In this document: positions 17,720-28,071 of the stretch, piece by piece | Layout: each line of letters opens with the position of its first letter | How positions within the stretch are numbered: the first letter of the stretch is position 1 | NCBI GenBank assembly: GCA_002104895.1 | Contig: MCFG01000034.1 | Coordinates: 52,501-116,500 of the forward strand | Length of the DNA stretch: 64,000 bases | Direction: 5' to 3' | Source of the DNA: Anaeromyces robustus | Taxonomy: Eukaryota > Neocallimastigomycota > Neocallimastigomycetes > Neocallimastigales > Neocallimastigaceae | The notes under the pieces: model-generated | Told to the model about the DNA's origin: nothing | Database searches by the model: none | What the model saw: the letters and a program-made list of their open reading frames with translations, nothing else | Made by a program: the position numbers and the translations under genes

Positions 17720-19872
17720 GATATATCTATATATTACCTTTCTTAATATCAGAAGAATCATTAATAATTTCAACTACAACTTCATCATCATGCATAGAAC
17801 GGTTACGTAATTTTTTGTCTTCAATAAAAATCTTTTCATTTGTATCATTTAAAATGACAAAGCAATCACCATTCTTTAAAATTTCAACTTTACCATTAAA
17901 AAGGTATTTGTTCTTAATACCATATTCAACAAGGTCAGATGAATAAAACTTTTCAAAAAAATCATCAGGATTTTTTTTATCAATACCTAACTTCTTCTTT
18001 ATAGTTTCAAATGGATTTGCTTCATTTTTAGAAGTTACTTCTTCAATAATCTTTTTAATATTACCATAATTTGATTCTGAATTATTATTTGCTATTAAAA
18101 GACCAATAGGGAATTTATCATCATTATCCCATTCTTGAATTTTTGCAACAAAATTATACATATTTCTATATTTTTCTGGTTTATTTTTATAGTCATTAAT
18201 ACTGAAAATTTCTCTTGGTGCGTTTTTAGTTGGAATATTAATTTTTGGTAATTTTTTATCTCTCTTAAAATATCAAAAAATATAAATATGTAAAAGAAAA
18301 TAGAAATATATTAATATAATGTAATTTATTATGTTTATATATACATATATAATGAAAAAATAAAAATTACAGGACAAAGATATAAATTAGTATATCTATC
18401 GTTTTTAGTTTTTTCAATTTCTATTAACATTTTCCCATTAACTTCTTTATTTTTATATGAAGGATTTTCAATAAAAATAATTTTTCCTATTTATATATAT
18501 TATATTAATATCATATTAATTATATTATATTTTTATTAAATATAACTAATAACTATTATTTCTTTTATATTAATTTTAAAGGTTTTTACCTGTTTTATTA
18601 TCATTTCTTTTTTTGAAAACAACTTCATCACCATCTAAACCTCTATTACGATCTTCAAGTGATTTAATAACTATCTTTTCTTTTGTATCATTAATAATAA
18701 CAAAACTGTCATCACCTTGCCAACTATCACCCATAACTAATTTTCCTTTAAATAACATTTTATTATCAAGACCTTTTTTTACATTATCAGAAGTATAATA
18801 AGGTTCATAAAAAGTATACTTTTTTTCAAATTTTTGATTAGATTTTGAATTTTTTAATTCTTTATTTTGTAAATTGAAAGATTTTGCATTTCTTAATGGT
18901 TTCCTAACATTCGATTTAAAATTATCATTGGAACTAACTTTTCTTATACTTCTATTAGATTCATCTTTAATAAGCTCAATTTTTAAATTTTCAAAACTTG
19001 AATTACTTGATGTAGAATTATTAGAAAGACATCTAATTAATTTACCTAAAGGATTTTTAAATCTTGAACTCCATTCTTCAATTTTTGCTTCATATTTAAG
19101 ATTTCTAAAGGATTCATAATCATTTTTGAAATCTTTAGTAGATAAAACTCTTCTATCTATTGTATCAAATTTGACTTCAAAATATGGTACATTTCTATCT
19201 TCCTGTTTAATTATTAATATTTTGAAGATATTATATATTATGAAGATAAAATATATATTGTATGTATAATATATATTTTTTATTATATAAGATAAATAAA
19301 AAAAAAAAAAAAAAAGAAATTATTATATTAATTTTTATTGATTTATTATATTCAAAAATAATAACAAAAAAAGTATTAATAAAATATATTTATATGAATA
19401 ATATATCTATATAAAACGAATATAATACCGGTATAAAGAACAATGAATTGCGACCGCGTATATTATCATTTTTAATTTCATTAACAACTTTTCCTTTAAA
19501 AGTTTTTTTTAAGAATGATGGATCATAAATATATACGATTCTTCCTATATATATATAATTATTAATATATATATTTAATTTTTAATATTAATAAAATAAA
19601 TTTTAACAATTCGTCAAAAAATTTATATAAAATTTACCGCTATGTTTATTATGTTTATTTATTTCGACAACAACATTATCATTAGGAAAAGCTCTGTTAC
19701 AGTCAGCATCTGAATTAATATATATTTTTTCATTATTAACTTTCACAAACACTTTATTTCCTTCACAAACTAAAACTCCTTTAAATAATTCTTTTTTATC
19801 AAGTTTTTCATTTACTTTCTTTTCATCATAGAAATCTTGAAAGTAATTTCTATTATTTCTATGTTTATCCAT
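14419..19872 (-). CDS. DIS3L2-type 3'-5' exoribonuclease with four CSD modules
   Basis: RNase II/RNB exoribonuclease, cytoplasmic RNA decay. Exons are 19872-19638, 19544-19429, 19202-18590, 18486-18371, 18263-17738, 17539-17439 and 17337-14419, giving about 1,541 aa (human DIS3L2 is about 885). There is no PIN domain, which separates it from DIS3. The N-terminus repeats a CSD1+CSD2 module four times (residues about 25-165, 265-415, 465-640 and 640-850). Each has F.G.L then E.I.I....(R)NR...D(D)EVVVE, then G-K/R-(I/V)VYI, then P-x-DK-x-(I/L)P, then PLGKLI. The RNB domain starts about 905: IDPPTAKDLDDA supplies Asp910, 916, 918 and 919, the spacing of E. coli RNase II Asp201/207/209/210, so it should be active. 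FMLLAN and HFTSPIRR are present. The C-terminal S1-like domain is split by about 120 Asp/Glu/Asn-rich residues (about 1365-1490). The start is the first ATG after a TTG. An SSD1-like origin is less likely because the Asp set is intact. Confidence 0.93.
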
Positions 19873-21270
19873 TTTCAATAATATATTTATAAATGAATCA
19901 TACTTTTTTTATATTGATTTTATATATATAAATAATATTTAAAATAATTATAAAAAAAAGGAAAAACAATAAACATATACTATTAATAATATTATTATTT
20001 AATATATCAATATTTTGTTTATATTTATTTATTATTCATACCTTTTAAATATATATAAAAAATGGAATTTGTAAAGTAGTAAAATAATAAAAATTTTTAA
20101 ATAAAAACTTTAAAAGAAAAAAATTTTATATGTATCTAAATTAAATTAAATTATGTCCATTCATCATTAAAATTGATTAATAATAAAAAATAATAAAAAA
20201 TAATAAATTAAATATATATTAATTTTTTTATTTTATTATTTTATTATTTATCAATTTTTTAGTTTTGATTTTTATTATTATATATTTAAAAATAACAAAT
20301 ATTATTTTCAATGTATTTAATATTTTATTTATATTCTATCTAATAAACAAAAATATAGATTATAATAAGATATATTATAAATATATAAAATAAATATGGA
20401 ATGTTATAACATAACTTTTATTCGAAAATAATAATAATTTTTTTTTTTTTCAAATCTTTTTTAATATAATTCTGTTATTATTACTACATAATAAAAATTT
20501 TAAAATTTTACACATTTAATATAAACAGTTAATTTTCTAAAAAATTAATAAAGGTAACTAGTTTTAATTAACTTGTTATTTTATTTATTATTTTAGTCCA
20601 ACTTTATGTTCAAAATATAATTTTATTTAAATTAATTATTAATAATACAAAGTAAGGACACAAAAAAAATCAATAATAATAAAATAATTAAAACAACAAT
20701 AAACGAAATATATTATATAAAGAAGTTTTAATATAAATAAAATGAAAAACAAGATAAAAAGAATGGAAAATGTAATAAATAAAATAATTAATTACATATT
20801 AATATAAAAGAAAAAGGAAAGATATAAAAGTAATATAAATATTATAATAATACATAAGCTAATATATATCAAATATATATTCATTATGTAAATCATTTAA
20901 ATAGTAAAAATAATTACTTAATAATTAATCTACTCAATATTTATTTATGTACAATTAAAATTTATTCAAATTCTCAAATTAATTTTTAAAGTTATGATTA
21001 AATATTGTTTTGATTTAAACAATATTTAACATTTATCCGTTTGTGTTTATATATATTTATTTTTATTAATACTATTATATTGAATTTTTTCATATTTATT
21101 TACCTTTAATTATATTTTACATTTTTTATTATGTTTTTAATTTATATTTATATTATTAATAAAATTAATATAGAAGGAATATATATAAAAGTGTAATTTT
21201 TCCAATATAATTTATCATGATTATTATTAATTATTCCTACATTTTTATATAAATAAAACTTTAATCTTTT

Positions 21271-21322
21271 ATCATACAGTATATATATTTCATAATTATA
21301 TGAAATATATATACTGTATGAT
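21271..21322. repeat. Perfect hairpin, 24-bp arms, ATTA loop
   Basis: ATCATACAGTATATATATTT opens the left arm and the exact reverse complement closes the right arm, around the loop ATTA (21295-21298). It lies between divergent genes, as does the hairpin at 6512. Confidence 0.9.
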
Positions 21323-21835
21323 TTTCTTATAGCATGATTTTAATCATCTAATTAGATTAATAATTGTATTAACTTTTTGATTATCATAATTGGATAAAAA
21401 GTAATGGTATAAATATATTAATTTCGAAATAAAAAAAAAATAATGAAATAATATATAAATATAAATCATATATATTATACATTTTCCTATAAAATAATTC
21501 TAATTTTGAATTTAAGTGGATAAAATTTATTCTTAATTATTATTAAAGTTATTTAATTCATAAGAATTCTAAAATTTAGAAAATAGGTAATTAAAAAAAT
21601 TTAATTTATGGGATTAAATGATAAATGGATTAGATTTCTATAATTATATAATGTTAATGTTTTATAAAAATTATATTTATTATATAAAATAGTATATCGT
21701 CTACAATAATTTAGAAAAAATCATAACTTTAATCACTTTTAGAAATTAATATAAATTATATGTAATTATTTTAATTTTTCATTTATAAATATATAACTAA
21801 TTAAATATATATAATACAAACATTTCAATTTAGGT

Positions 21836-21849
21836 TTTTCGATCGAAAA
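21836..21849. promoter_or_regulatory. Palindrome TTTTCGATCGAAAA upstream of the esterase
   Basis: A perfect 14-bp palindrome carrying two CG steps, 225 bp upstream of the esterase ATG, in DNA otherwise nearly devoid of CG. It has the form of a dimeric transcription-factor site; no factor is identified. A 19-bp-arm AT inverted repeat follows at 21867-21907. Confidence 0.35.
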
Positions 21850-21866
21850 TTAAAAAATTAAATAAT

Positions 21867-21907
21867 ATTAATAAATATTAATATTATCAATATTAATATT
21901 TATTAAT
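21867..21907. repeat. AT inverted repeat, 19-bp arms, 3-nt loop
   Basis: ATTAATAAATATTAATATT, then ATC, then the exact reverse complement. It is composed only of A/T apart from the loop, so chance formation is more plausible than for the other hairpins. Confidence 0.6.
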
Positions 21908-21967
21908 TTTTTTATTAGATTATATGTATTACTAATTTGTTATTAATAATATTTTTATTCTAAAAAG

Positions 21968-21975
21968 TATATAAA
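21968..21975 (+). promoter_or_regulatory. Candidate TATA box of the esterase gene
   Basis: TATATAAA followed by GATC, about 100 bp upstream of the ATG and just before a T-rich initiator-like stretch. In such AT-rich DNA this call is weak. Confidence 0.3.
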
Positions 21976-22073
21976 GATCTTTTTTTTTTTTTTTTTTTTG
22001 GTATTACTAAAGATCTATATTGTTATAAAAATAATAAACATAATATCTAGTTTTATTATTTAATTAAATAAAA

Positions 22074-23345
22074 ATGAGAATTAATAGTATTTTAGCTTTG
22101 GTTGTTACTGCTTTCGTTTGTGAAGCATCAGCTAAATGTTTTTCAAGTAAATTAGGATATCCATGTTGCAAAAAAACGAAAGATGTTGTTTTCATTGATC
22201 GTAATGGAAAATGGGGTATTGAAGATGGTGCAAGATGTGGTATTGCCCCATTTACTAAAAATGATAACGTGTGGGAAAAACGTGATAATAGTAAACATAA
22301 GGATATAAAGGGAAAAAAGAAGGGTAAGAACCATAAAGTTCATCCAATGATTGACTGGAGTGATTATATGGATAAAGTTGTTATTGATAATATCTGTCCA
22401 GATGATATGGTGGTTAAATATGATGATATTACTTATCCAGAGTTCACAAAAGTTCAATACTATTCAACAACTACTGAAACAGAACGTTCATTAAATATTG
22501 TTCTTCCAGTTAACTATAATCCATCTAAAAAATACCCTGTATTATATTATTTACATGGTATTATGGGAGATGAAGATTCTATGACACCAGATCCTTTAGG
22601 TACAATTTCTATTTACAGTAATTTACTTAATGAAAATAGAACTAAAGAAATGATTATTGTTCTTCCAAATCAATATGCTCCAGCTCCAGGTACTGAAGTT
22701 CCACCATCATTAGATCAACCATACTATGATGGTTATGATAATTTCATTAATGATTTAGTTAATGATATTATGCCATATATGAAAAAAAATTACTCTATTG
22801 CTACTGGTAGAGAAAATACAGCTATTTGTGGTTTCTCTATGGGTGGTCGTAACAGTCTTTACATTGGTTACATGAGATCTGATTTATTTGGTTATGTTGG
22901 TGGCTTCTCTCCTGCTCCAGGAATTACTGAAGCTCAAGATATGTTTAGTTATCATAAAGGTTTGTTACAACCAGAAGAATTTGTTGCTGAAATTCCACCA
23001 ATTGTTAGTATGCTTTCATGTGGAACTAATGATACGGTTGTTGGTACTTTCCCAAATGAATATCATGAACTTTTAACACATAATAATCAAGAACATATAT
23101 GGTATGAAATTCCAGGTGCTGATCATGATCTTACTGCTATTATTACCGGTTACTACAACTTTATGACTACTGTATTCGGTGTTTTAAATAATAAAACAGA
23201 AGAACAAGAATCATTAGATGAATCAGAATCTTCTGACGAATCAGAATCTTCTGACGAACCAGAATCTTCTGATGAATCATCTGAAGAAGAATTTAAGCCA
23301 AAGAAGTCCAAAAAAAATAAGAAGGTTAATTCAAAAAAATGGTAA
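22074..23345 (+). CDS. Secreted dockerin-bearing CE1-like esterase
   Basis: Intronless, 423 aa. Residues 1-20 are a signal peptide ending EASA. Residues 21-57 form a single fungal dockerin (CBM10-like), with Cys22, 31, 32 and 55 and the motifs LGYPCC and GKWGIEDG, which should dock the enzyme onto the anaerobic-fungal cellulosome. After a basic linker, an esterase-D/CE1 alpha/beta hydrolase runs from about 120 to 370: VLYYLHGIMGDE (oxyanion region), nucleophile Ser255 in GFSMGG, Asp320 in GTNDTV and His351 in ADHD. This fits feruloyl or acetyl-xylan esterases, which strip ferulate or acetate from arabinoxylan; the exact substrate cannot be read. The C-terminus (about 376-423) is odd: a Ser-Asp-Glu repeat followed by a Lys-rich tail. 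The next gene is a convergent xylanase, a logical partner. The start is the only ATG before the signal peptide. Confidence 0.92.
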   Translation: MRINSILALVVTAFVCEASAKCFSSKLGYPCCKKTKDVVFIDRNGKWGIEDGARCGIAPFTKNDNVWEKRDNSKHKDIKGKKKGKNHKVHPMIDWSDYMDKVVIDNICPDDMVVKYDDITYPEFTKVQYYSTTTETERSLNIVLPVNYNPSKKYPVLYYLHGIMGDEDSMTPDPLGTISIYSNLLNENRTKEMIIVLPNQYAPAPGTEVPPSLDQPYYDGYDNFINDLVNDIMPYMKKNYSIATGRENTAICGFSMGGRNSLYIGYMRSDLFGYVGGFSPAPGITEAQDMFSYHKGLLQPEEFVAEIPPIVSMLSCGTNDTVVGTFPNEYHELLTHNNQEHIWYEIPGADHDLTAIITGYYNFMTTVFGVLNNKTEEQESLDESESSDESESSDEPESSDESSEEEFKPKKSKKNKKVNSKKW

Positions 23346-23527
23346 AATAAATTCTAAAAAATAAAAATTAATAATAAATAGAATAAATTAAATATATTTA
23401 AGTTAATATATAACTTAATATAACTTAAAAATATTAAGAATTAAAGATTATGCAATCTAACACAATAAAATAAATAAATAAAATATAACAACAAAAAAAC
23501 AAATATTATTTAAATTGTTTTATTATT

Positions 23528-23684
<157 letters not shown>

Positions 23685-23740
23685 AGTATTATTAGTTATT
23701 AATTACCATTAATTTTACATATTATTTTTTAAAATTAAAT

Positions 23741-24055
23741 TATTAAATCCAAATTATTTTTTATATTATAGTATTTTTATTTTTATTATTATTAAATCCT
23801 AATTATTTATTATATTAAATAGTATTTTGTAAAATTTTTATTATTATTAAATCCTAATTATTTATTATATTATAGTATTTTTATTTTCATTATTATTAAA
23901 TCCTAATTATTTATTATATTAAATAGTATTTTGTAAAATTTTTATTATTATTAAATCCTAATTATTTATTATATTAAATAGTATTTTGTAAAATTTTTAT
24001 TATTATTAAATCCTAATTATTTATTATATTAAATAGTCTTTTGTAAAATTTTTAA
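23741..24055. repeat. Minisatellite, 50- and 55-bp units, six copies
   Basis: Each copy begins TTAAATCCTAATTATTTA; copies start near 23743, 23792, 23847, 23896, 23951 and 24006. Two unit types exist: one continues ATTAAATAGTATTTTGTAAAA (55 bp), the other ATTATAGTATTTTTATTTT (about 50 bp). The last copy has a TAGTC variant. Confidence 0.9.
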
Positions 24056-24329
24056 TATATTACAATTATGATATTTTAATAATTTATTTGTCATATAATT
24101 TTCTTAAAAAATATTAATAATTAAGAAAAAATATGAATATATATAGGTATTAATAAAACTTTATCTTTTCTTTTTTCATTAATTTTCAAAAAAAATATAC
24201 ATATAAAAATATATTTAATTGAAATTTCGAAGATTAATAAATTAAAAAGAATATATTTAATATTAGAGTGAATATTAGAATTTATAATATTCTTTGTTAA
24301 TTAATTATTAATTAAATTATTAATTATAT

Positions 24330-25637
24330 TTATGGTTTACATTGTGAGTAATATTGATTTATTTCTACACAAGTACCTTTAGAACAACATGTTGGTCCGC
24401 TAAATCCTTGACCACCACATTGTGCCCATTCACCAGCACAATTACCACTAGGTGTAGCGTTTTGTGGAGTACCGTTTTGTGGAATACTATTATTACTCCA
24501 ATCTTGTGGTGGAGCTTGACCTTGGGTTGGGTTCTGACTTTGAGCTGGATCTTGTGGAACACCCCAACCACCATAATTATTATTACCAAAGTTATTACCC
24601 CAATTATTTTGTTGTGGATCCTGACCCTGAGCTGGAGGAGTTTGACCTTGAATTGGATTTTGTCCTTGAGTTGGAGGAGTTTGACCTTGAATTGGATTTT
24701 GTCCTTGAGTTGGAGGAGTTTGACCTTGAATTGGATTTTGTCCTTGAGTTGGAGGAGTTTGACCTTGAATTGGATTTTGCTCTTGTGTTGGAGGAGTTTG
24801 ACCTTGAATTGGATTTTGTTCTTGAGTTGGAGGTATTTGACTTTGAGTAAGATTTTGACTTTGATTAGTTTGACCAGTTTGACCAGTTTGACCAATTTGA
24901 GTTTGAGCTTGACTTTGATCAGATGTTCCTGAACCAAGATAGACTTTAGCATATGGGAATTCTACTGTACCACTAACGCCACCATTACCATTTCCAATTT
25001 CAGCTAAAACTTTAACTTCATCTAATGTACCCATAGTCATACCAAGTTTTTCCCATTGGTCAAAATGAGCTGAAACATCAATAGTACCACAACTACGACC
25101 AACTTTTCGAAGACTAAAGTATTGTGTAAGGTCACCACGAAGATTTTTATAAACAGTATATTCAGCACCATCAATAGTGAAATCCCCTTGTTTTTGATTA
25201 CCTAACCAATCTCCTGGTCTTTCTGGGGAAAGCCAATCATCCACAACATAATATTCAACACGAGGATTTTTAGTCCAACCATAAACACCAACATAAGCAT
25301 AACCAACATTAGTAATACTTTGTTTTACTACTTTAAAATCTGCTTTTATACGACCAATTTGAGATGAAGTTTTACCATTATTGAATGAAATACCAGTACG
25401 ACATAAATAATCTAGAGAGGTTTGGAAAGCACATGAGAAAGAACCATCAGAATAGAAAGTTGCACTATTATTACCACCATCAGCCCATAATTGATAGTCA
25501 ACATTACCAATTTTTCCAATTTTATTACCATTTACTTTAACACTTTCACCACTGTGACCTGTTGCATCACAGAAACTCTGTGCTAATGAAACTGTGGTAA
25601 AAGAAAATATAAATGGGATTATTTGAGAGAACTTCAT
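24330..25637 (-). CDS. Secreted GH11 endo-1,4-beta-xylanase with CBM1
   Basis: Intronless, 435 aa. Signal peptide 1-19. The GH11 beta-jelly-roll spans about 20-237: nucleophile Glu128 in RVEYYVV, and Glu213 in VLAEIGN as probable acid/base. A linker of about 160 residues contains five copies of a 13-residue unit ([10 protein letters not shown] plus TQ-E/G), 274-338, encoded by 39-bp DNA repeats. Residues 398-435 are a fungal-type CBM1 with six Cys (400, 407, 417, 418, 423, 433) and aromatics Trp404, Tyr429 and Tyr430 for cellulose binding. There is no dockerin, so the enzyme is predicted to be free and cellulose-targeted, unlike the neighbouring dockerin esterase. GH11 genes in rumen fungi are commonly attributed to transfer from rumen bacteria such as Fibrobacter; the absence of introns is consistent with that, and fusion to a eukaryotic CBM1 would be later. 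Confidence 0.95.
   Translation of the reverse strand: MKFSQIIPFIFSFTTVSLAQSFCDATGHSGESVKVNGNKIGKIGNVDYQLWADGGNNSATFYSDGSFSCAFQTSLDYLCRTGISFNNGKTSSQIGRIKADFKVVKQSITNVGYAYVGVYGWTKNPRVEYYVVDDWLSPERPGDWLGNQKQGDFTIDGAEYTVYKNLRGDLTQYFSLRKVGRSCGTIDVSAHFDQWEKLGMTMGTLDEVKVLAEIGNGNGGVSGTVEFPYAKVYLGSGTSDQSQAQTQIGQTGQTGQTNQSQNLTQSQIPPTQEQNPIQGQTPPTQEQNPIQGQTPPTQGQNPIQGQTPPTQGQNPIQGQTPPTQGQNPIQGQTPPAQGQDPQQNNWGNNFGNNNYGGWGVPQDPAQSQNPTQGQAPPQDWSNNSIPQNGTPQNATPSGNCAGEWAQCGGQGFSGPTCCSKGTCVEINQYYSQCKP
24623..24819. repeat. 39-bp coding minisatellite in the xylanase linker
   Basis: Five tandem in-frame copies encode the [12 protein letters not shown] unit (residues 274-338). Adjacent copies are nearly identical, differing mainly at the Glu/Gly codon, so copy number is probably variable between strains. 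Confidence 0.9.
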
Positions 25638-26017
25638 TATAATAAAAAACTTATTAATATTTTTATTTTATTTAATAATAAATTGTTTTTTTTTTTCTTT
25701 CCTTTGTTTTATAATAATAAAAACTATGTATTTTTATATATATTTATAATGAATTAATAATTAACAATTGCTATATATACAATATATACAATTATTTTTC
25801 AATTTTGAATTATTACTGTATTTTATATACAAATATTTACTTTTTTTTTTAATTGAAAAATAAATGAATTATTAAAAAAACTTAAAAAAAAAAAAAAAAA
25901 TTAAATGATTTATTTATATATTTATATTCTTTTTATTATGTAATATAAAGATAGAAAATTTTATATAATAAACTTACATAAATGAATCATAATTGATATA
26001 AATTTATCCAAAATTTA

Positions 26018-26029
26018 CGGCATAGACCG
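26018..26029. promoter_or_regulatory. CGG-N6-CCG candidate zinc-cluster factor site
   Basis: ACGGCATAGACCGT is an inverted pair of CGG half-sites spaced by six bases, the arrangement bound by some fungal Zn2Cys6 regulators (Ppr1-type spacing). It lies 381 bp upstream of the xylanase ATG and stands out in DNA with almost no CG. Function is inferred from form and position only. Confidence 0.35.
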
Positions 26030-26621
26030 TTTTGATGGTAAAATTTAGTATTAAAGTTATAATTATTATTTAATATTTTAATCTAAAAAATTGATGTATA
26101 TAAAATAAGTGGGACAAAGATAATTAAAAATAATTATAATTTCATAAAATTTTTATATATTATTAATATTATTAATTTTTAATTATTAATATAATAATAA
26201 AAAAAAAGTAAATTAAATAAATAAAAAAAAAAAGCATATCATTTTTAATAAATTATAATATTTTAAAAATCTTAAATATTATACTTTTATATGAATATCT
26301 TTTATAATCTCTTGGAAAATAAATATATTATTTATATTAAAAATTATATAAAATTATAATAAATAAGCTTTGAACTTTAAATGCTCTATCAAATAAAATA
26401 ATATTAAACTTTAAATGATGAATAAAATAAAGCAAATAAAATTAAGTGTACTTATAAAAATATTTATAATACGGATATAAGGTAATATTTATTTAATATT
26501 TATAATTATTATAATAATATTTTATTATATTAATTATTTTTTATAAAAAAATTATGGAAATTTTTTACTGGTGTTGTGGTTATAAAAATGTTTATTATAT
26601 TAATTAATACATATAAATTAT

Positions 26622-26687
26622 AAAAAAAAAGATATAGTTATTAGAAAGGAATAAGTATTCCTTTCTAATAACTATATCTTTTTTTTT
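26622..26687. repeat. Perfect hairpin, 32-bp arms, 2-nt loop
   Basis: The left arm is nine A then GATATAGTTATTAGAAAGG and AATA. The loop is AG, and the right arm is the exact reverse complement ending in T. The arms contain mixed sequence, so this is not a simple AT palindrome. Confidence 0.93.
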
Positions 26688-27255
26688 TATTTAAGAATTG
26701 TAAATAAATATAAAAATATGTATTATATTGCGAACTTATTTCTTTTAATTTATAAAATTATTTTTATTATTCTTTTTTAAAAAAAATAATAATTATATAG
26801 ATAATTTAAAATTTTGAAAAACCTTGTAATAAAATTTATCTTATCAAAGAAATATGAAAAGAAATGTTAATATCAAATATATATTCGTTCTTCATATTAC
26901 ATTAATTGGTATATGGTATATAAAATAAGAATAATTATCTGTAATATTTTTTTTAAAAATTTATTATACAATTAATTATTTTCTAAAACACCACAAGTTA
27001 TATATTACTAATAATAAATAATAAATTAAAAAAATAAAAATAAAAATAAAAATTATATTGCCTTCTTTAAATAAAGATTTATAAATATATATAATAGCTA
27101 TAAAATTATTTATATATAAATAATAATATACTTGGTATAAATTATAAATACAAAACTACTTATTATAATATCTAATAAAATATGTGTTAATATTTTTTTT
27201 TATATTATATATGAAATTTGTTTGTATGTAATTATTTATATTTTAATTTATTATA

Positions 27256-27261
<6 letters not shown>

Positions 27262-27289
<28 letters not shown>

Positions 27290-27362
27290 TTTTGTTTTTG
27301 TTTTTTTTTATATTCTTTATTTTTTTTTATATTCTTTATTTTTTTTTATATTCTTTATTTTG
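27262..27362. repeat. Poly-T block with three TATTCTTTAT units
   Basis: A T-run with GTTTTG interruptions, then three near-identical copies of about 21 bp containing TTTTATATTCTTTAT. It is non-coding. Confidence 0.8.
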
Positions 27363-28071
27363 TTTTTAACTTCTTTATTAATTATATATTTTTATTTATT
27401 ATTATTTTTTTTATTATTATTTTTTTTTAATTTTAATTTTAATTTTATTAATTATTTTTATTTACTATTGTTATTATTACTTATCTTATTTGCTATTATT
27501 ATTATTATTATAGTATTATAATATTATTTTTATTAATTGTTGCTATTATTACTTTTTTTTTTTACTATTATTCCTATTCTTATTATTTCTTAATATAAAC
27601 AAATTCATAAACAATGTTTGCTGAATATGCTCATTAAATAAATAATAAAGTATTTATTTATTTTATATAAAAAAAGTTTCAAATTTTATATAAATAATAA
27701 ATAAAAAAGTTAAAAAAAAGATTCTATAAAACTTTGATTTTGATAATCATAATTTATATTTAATTATGAAATCTATATAAAGTTTATTTATTTTGATATT
27801 TATATATTTATATATTTATGTTATATATAATTATATATATATATATAATTTTTATATATATTTATAATATATATACGTAAAGTATATTTTAACATTTTAG
27901 TCTAATATTTTTATTCTGTATTTTTTTTAGATATATATATATGATATGGTATTATAAAACAATGATTTAAGAATAATTGCTATTATTTATTTACTATTAT
28001 AATTAATTAATGAATTGAAAAAAAAAAATAAATGATATTAAAAAATTATCTTAATTAATTAATTAATTAAT

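Larger units (their letters stand above)
19873..22073. other. Intergenic: divergent promoter of DIS3L2-like gene and esterase
   Basis: A 2.2-kb AT-rich spacer between two divergent gene starts. It contains a perfect hairpin (21271-21322), a CG-containing palindrome (21836-21849), a third inverted repeat (21867-21907) and a TATA-like box (21968-21975), all listed separately. There is no exon I can support. Confidence 0.6.
25638..28071. other. Intergenic: xylanase promoter / CotH 3' end
   Basis: A 2.4-kb AT-rich spacer. It contains a CGG-N6-CCG site (26018-26029), a perfect 32-bp-arm hairpin (26622-26687) and a T-rich repeat block (27262-27362). Open frames in the T-rich block are low-complexity artefacts. 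No gene is seen. Confidence 0.6.

Noticed and set aside
23741-24055. Possible CRISPR-like array
   Set aside because: Repeats are directly tandem with no unique spacers, in a eukaryotic nuclear context; it is a minisatellite.
24354-24932. Long plus- and minus-strand frames overlapping the xylanase linker
   Set aside because: The repeat has a length divisible by three, so every frame stays open. Only the xylanase frame has signal peptide, GH11 and CBM1.
27218-27521. Two overlapping open frames rich in Phe, Leu and Ile
   Set aside because: They are translations of a poly-T block and short T-rich repeats. No domain, no start context, no conserved composition.
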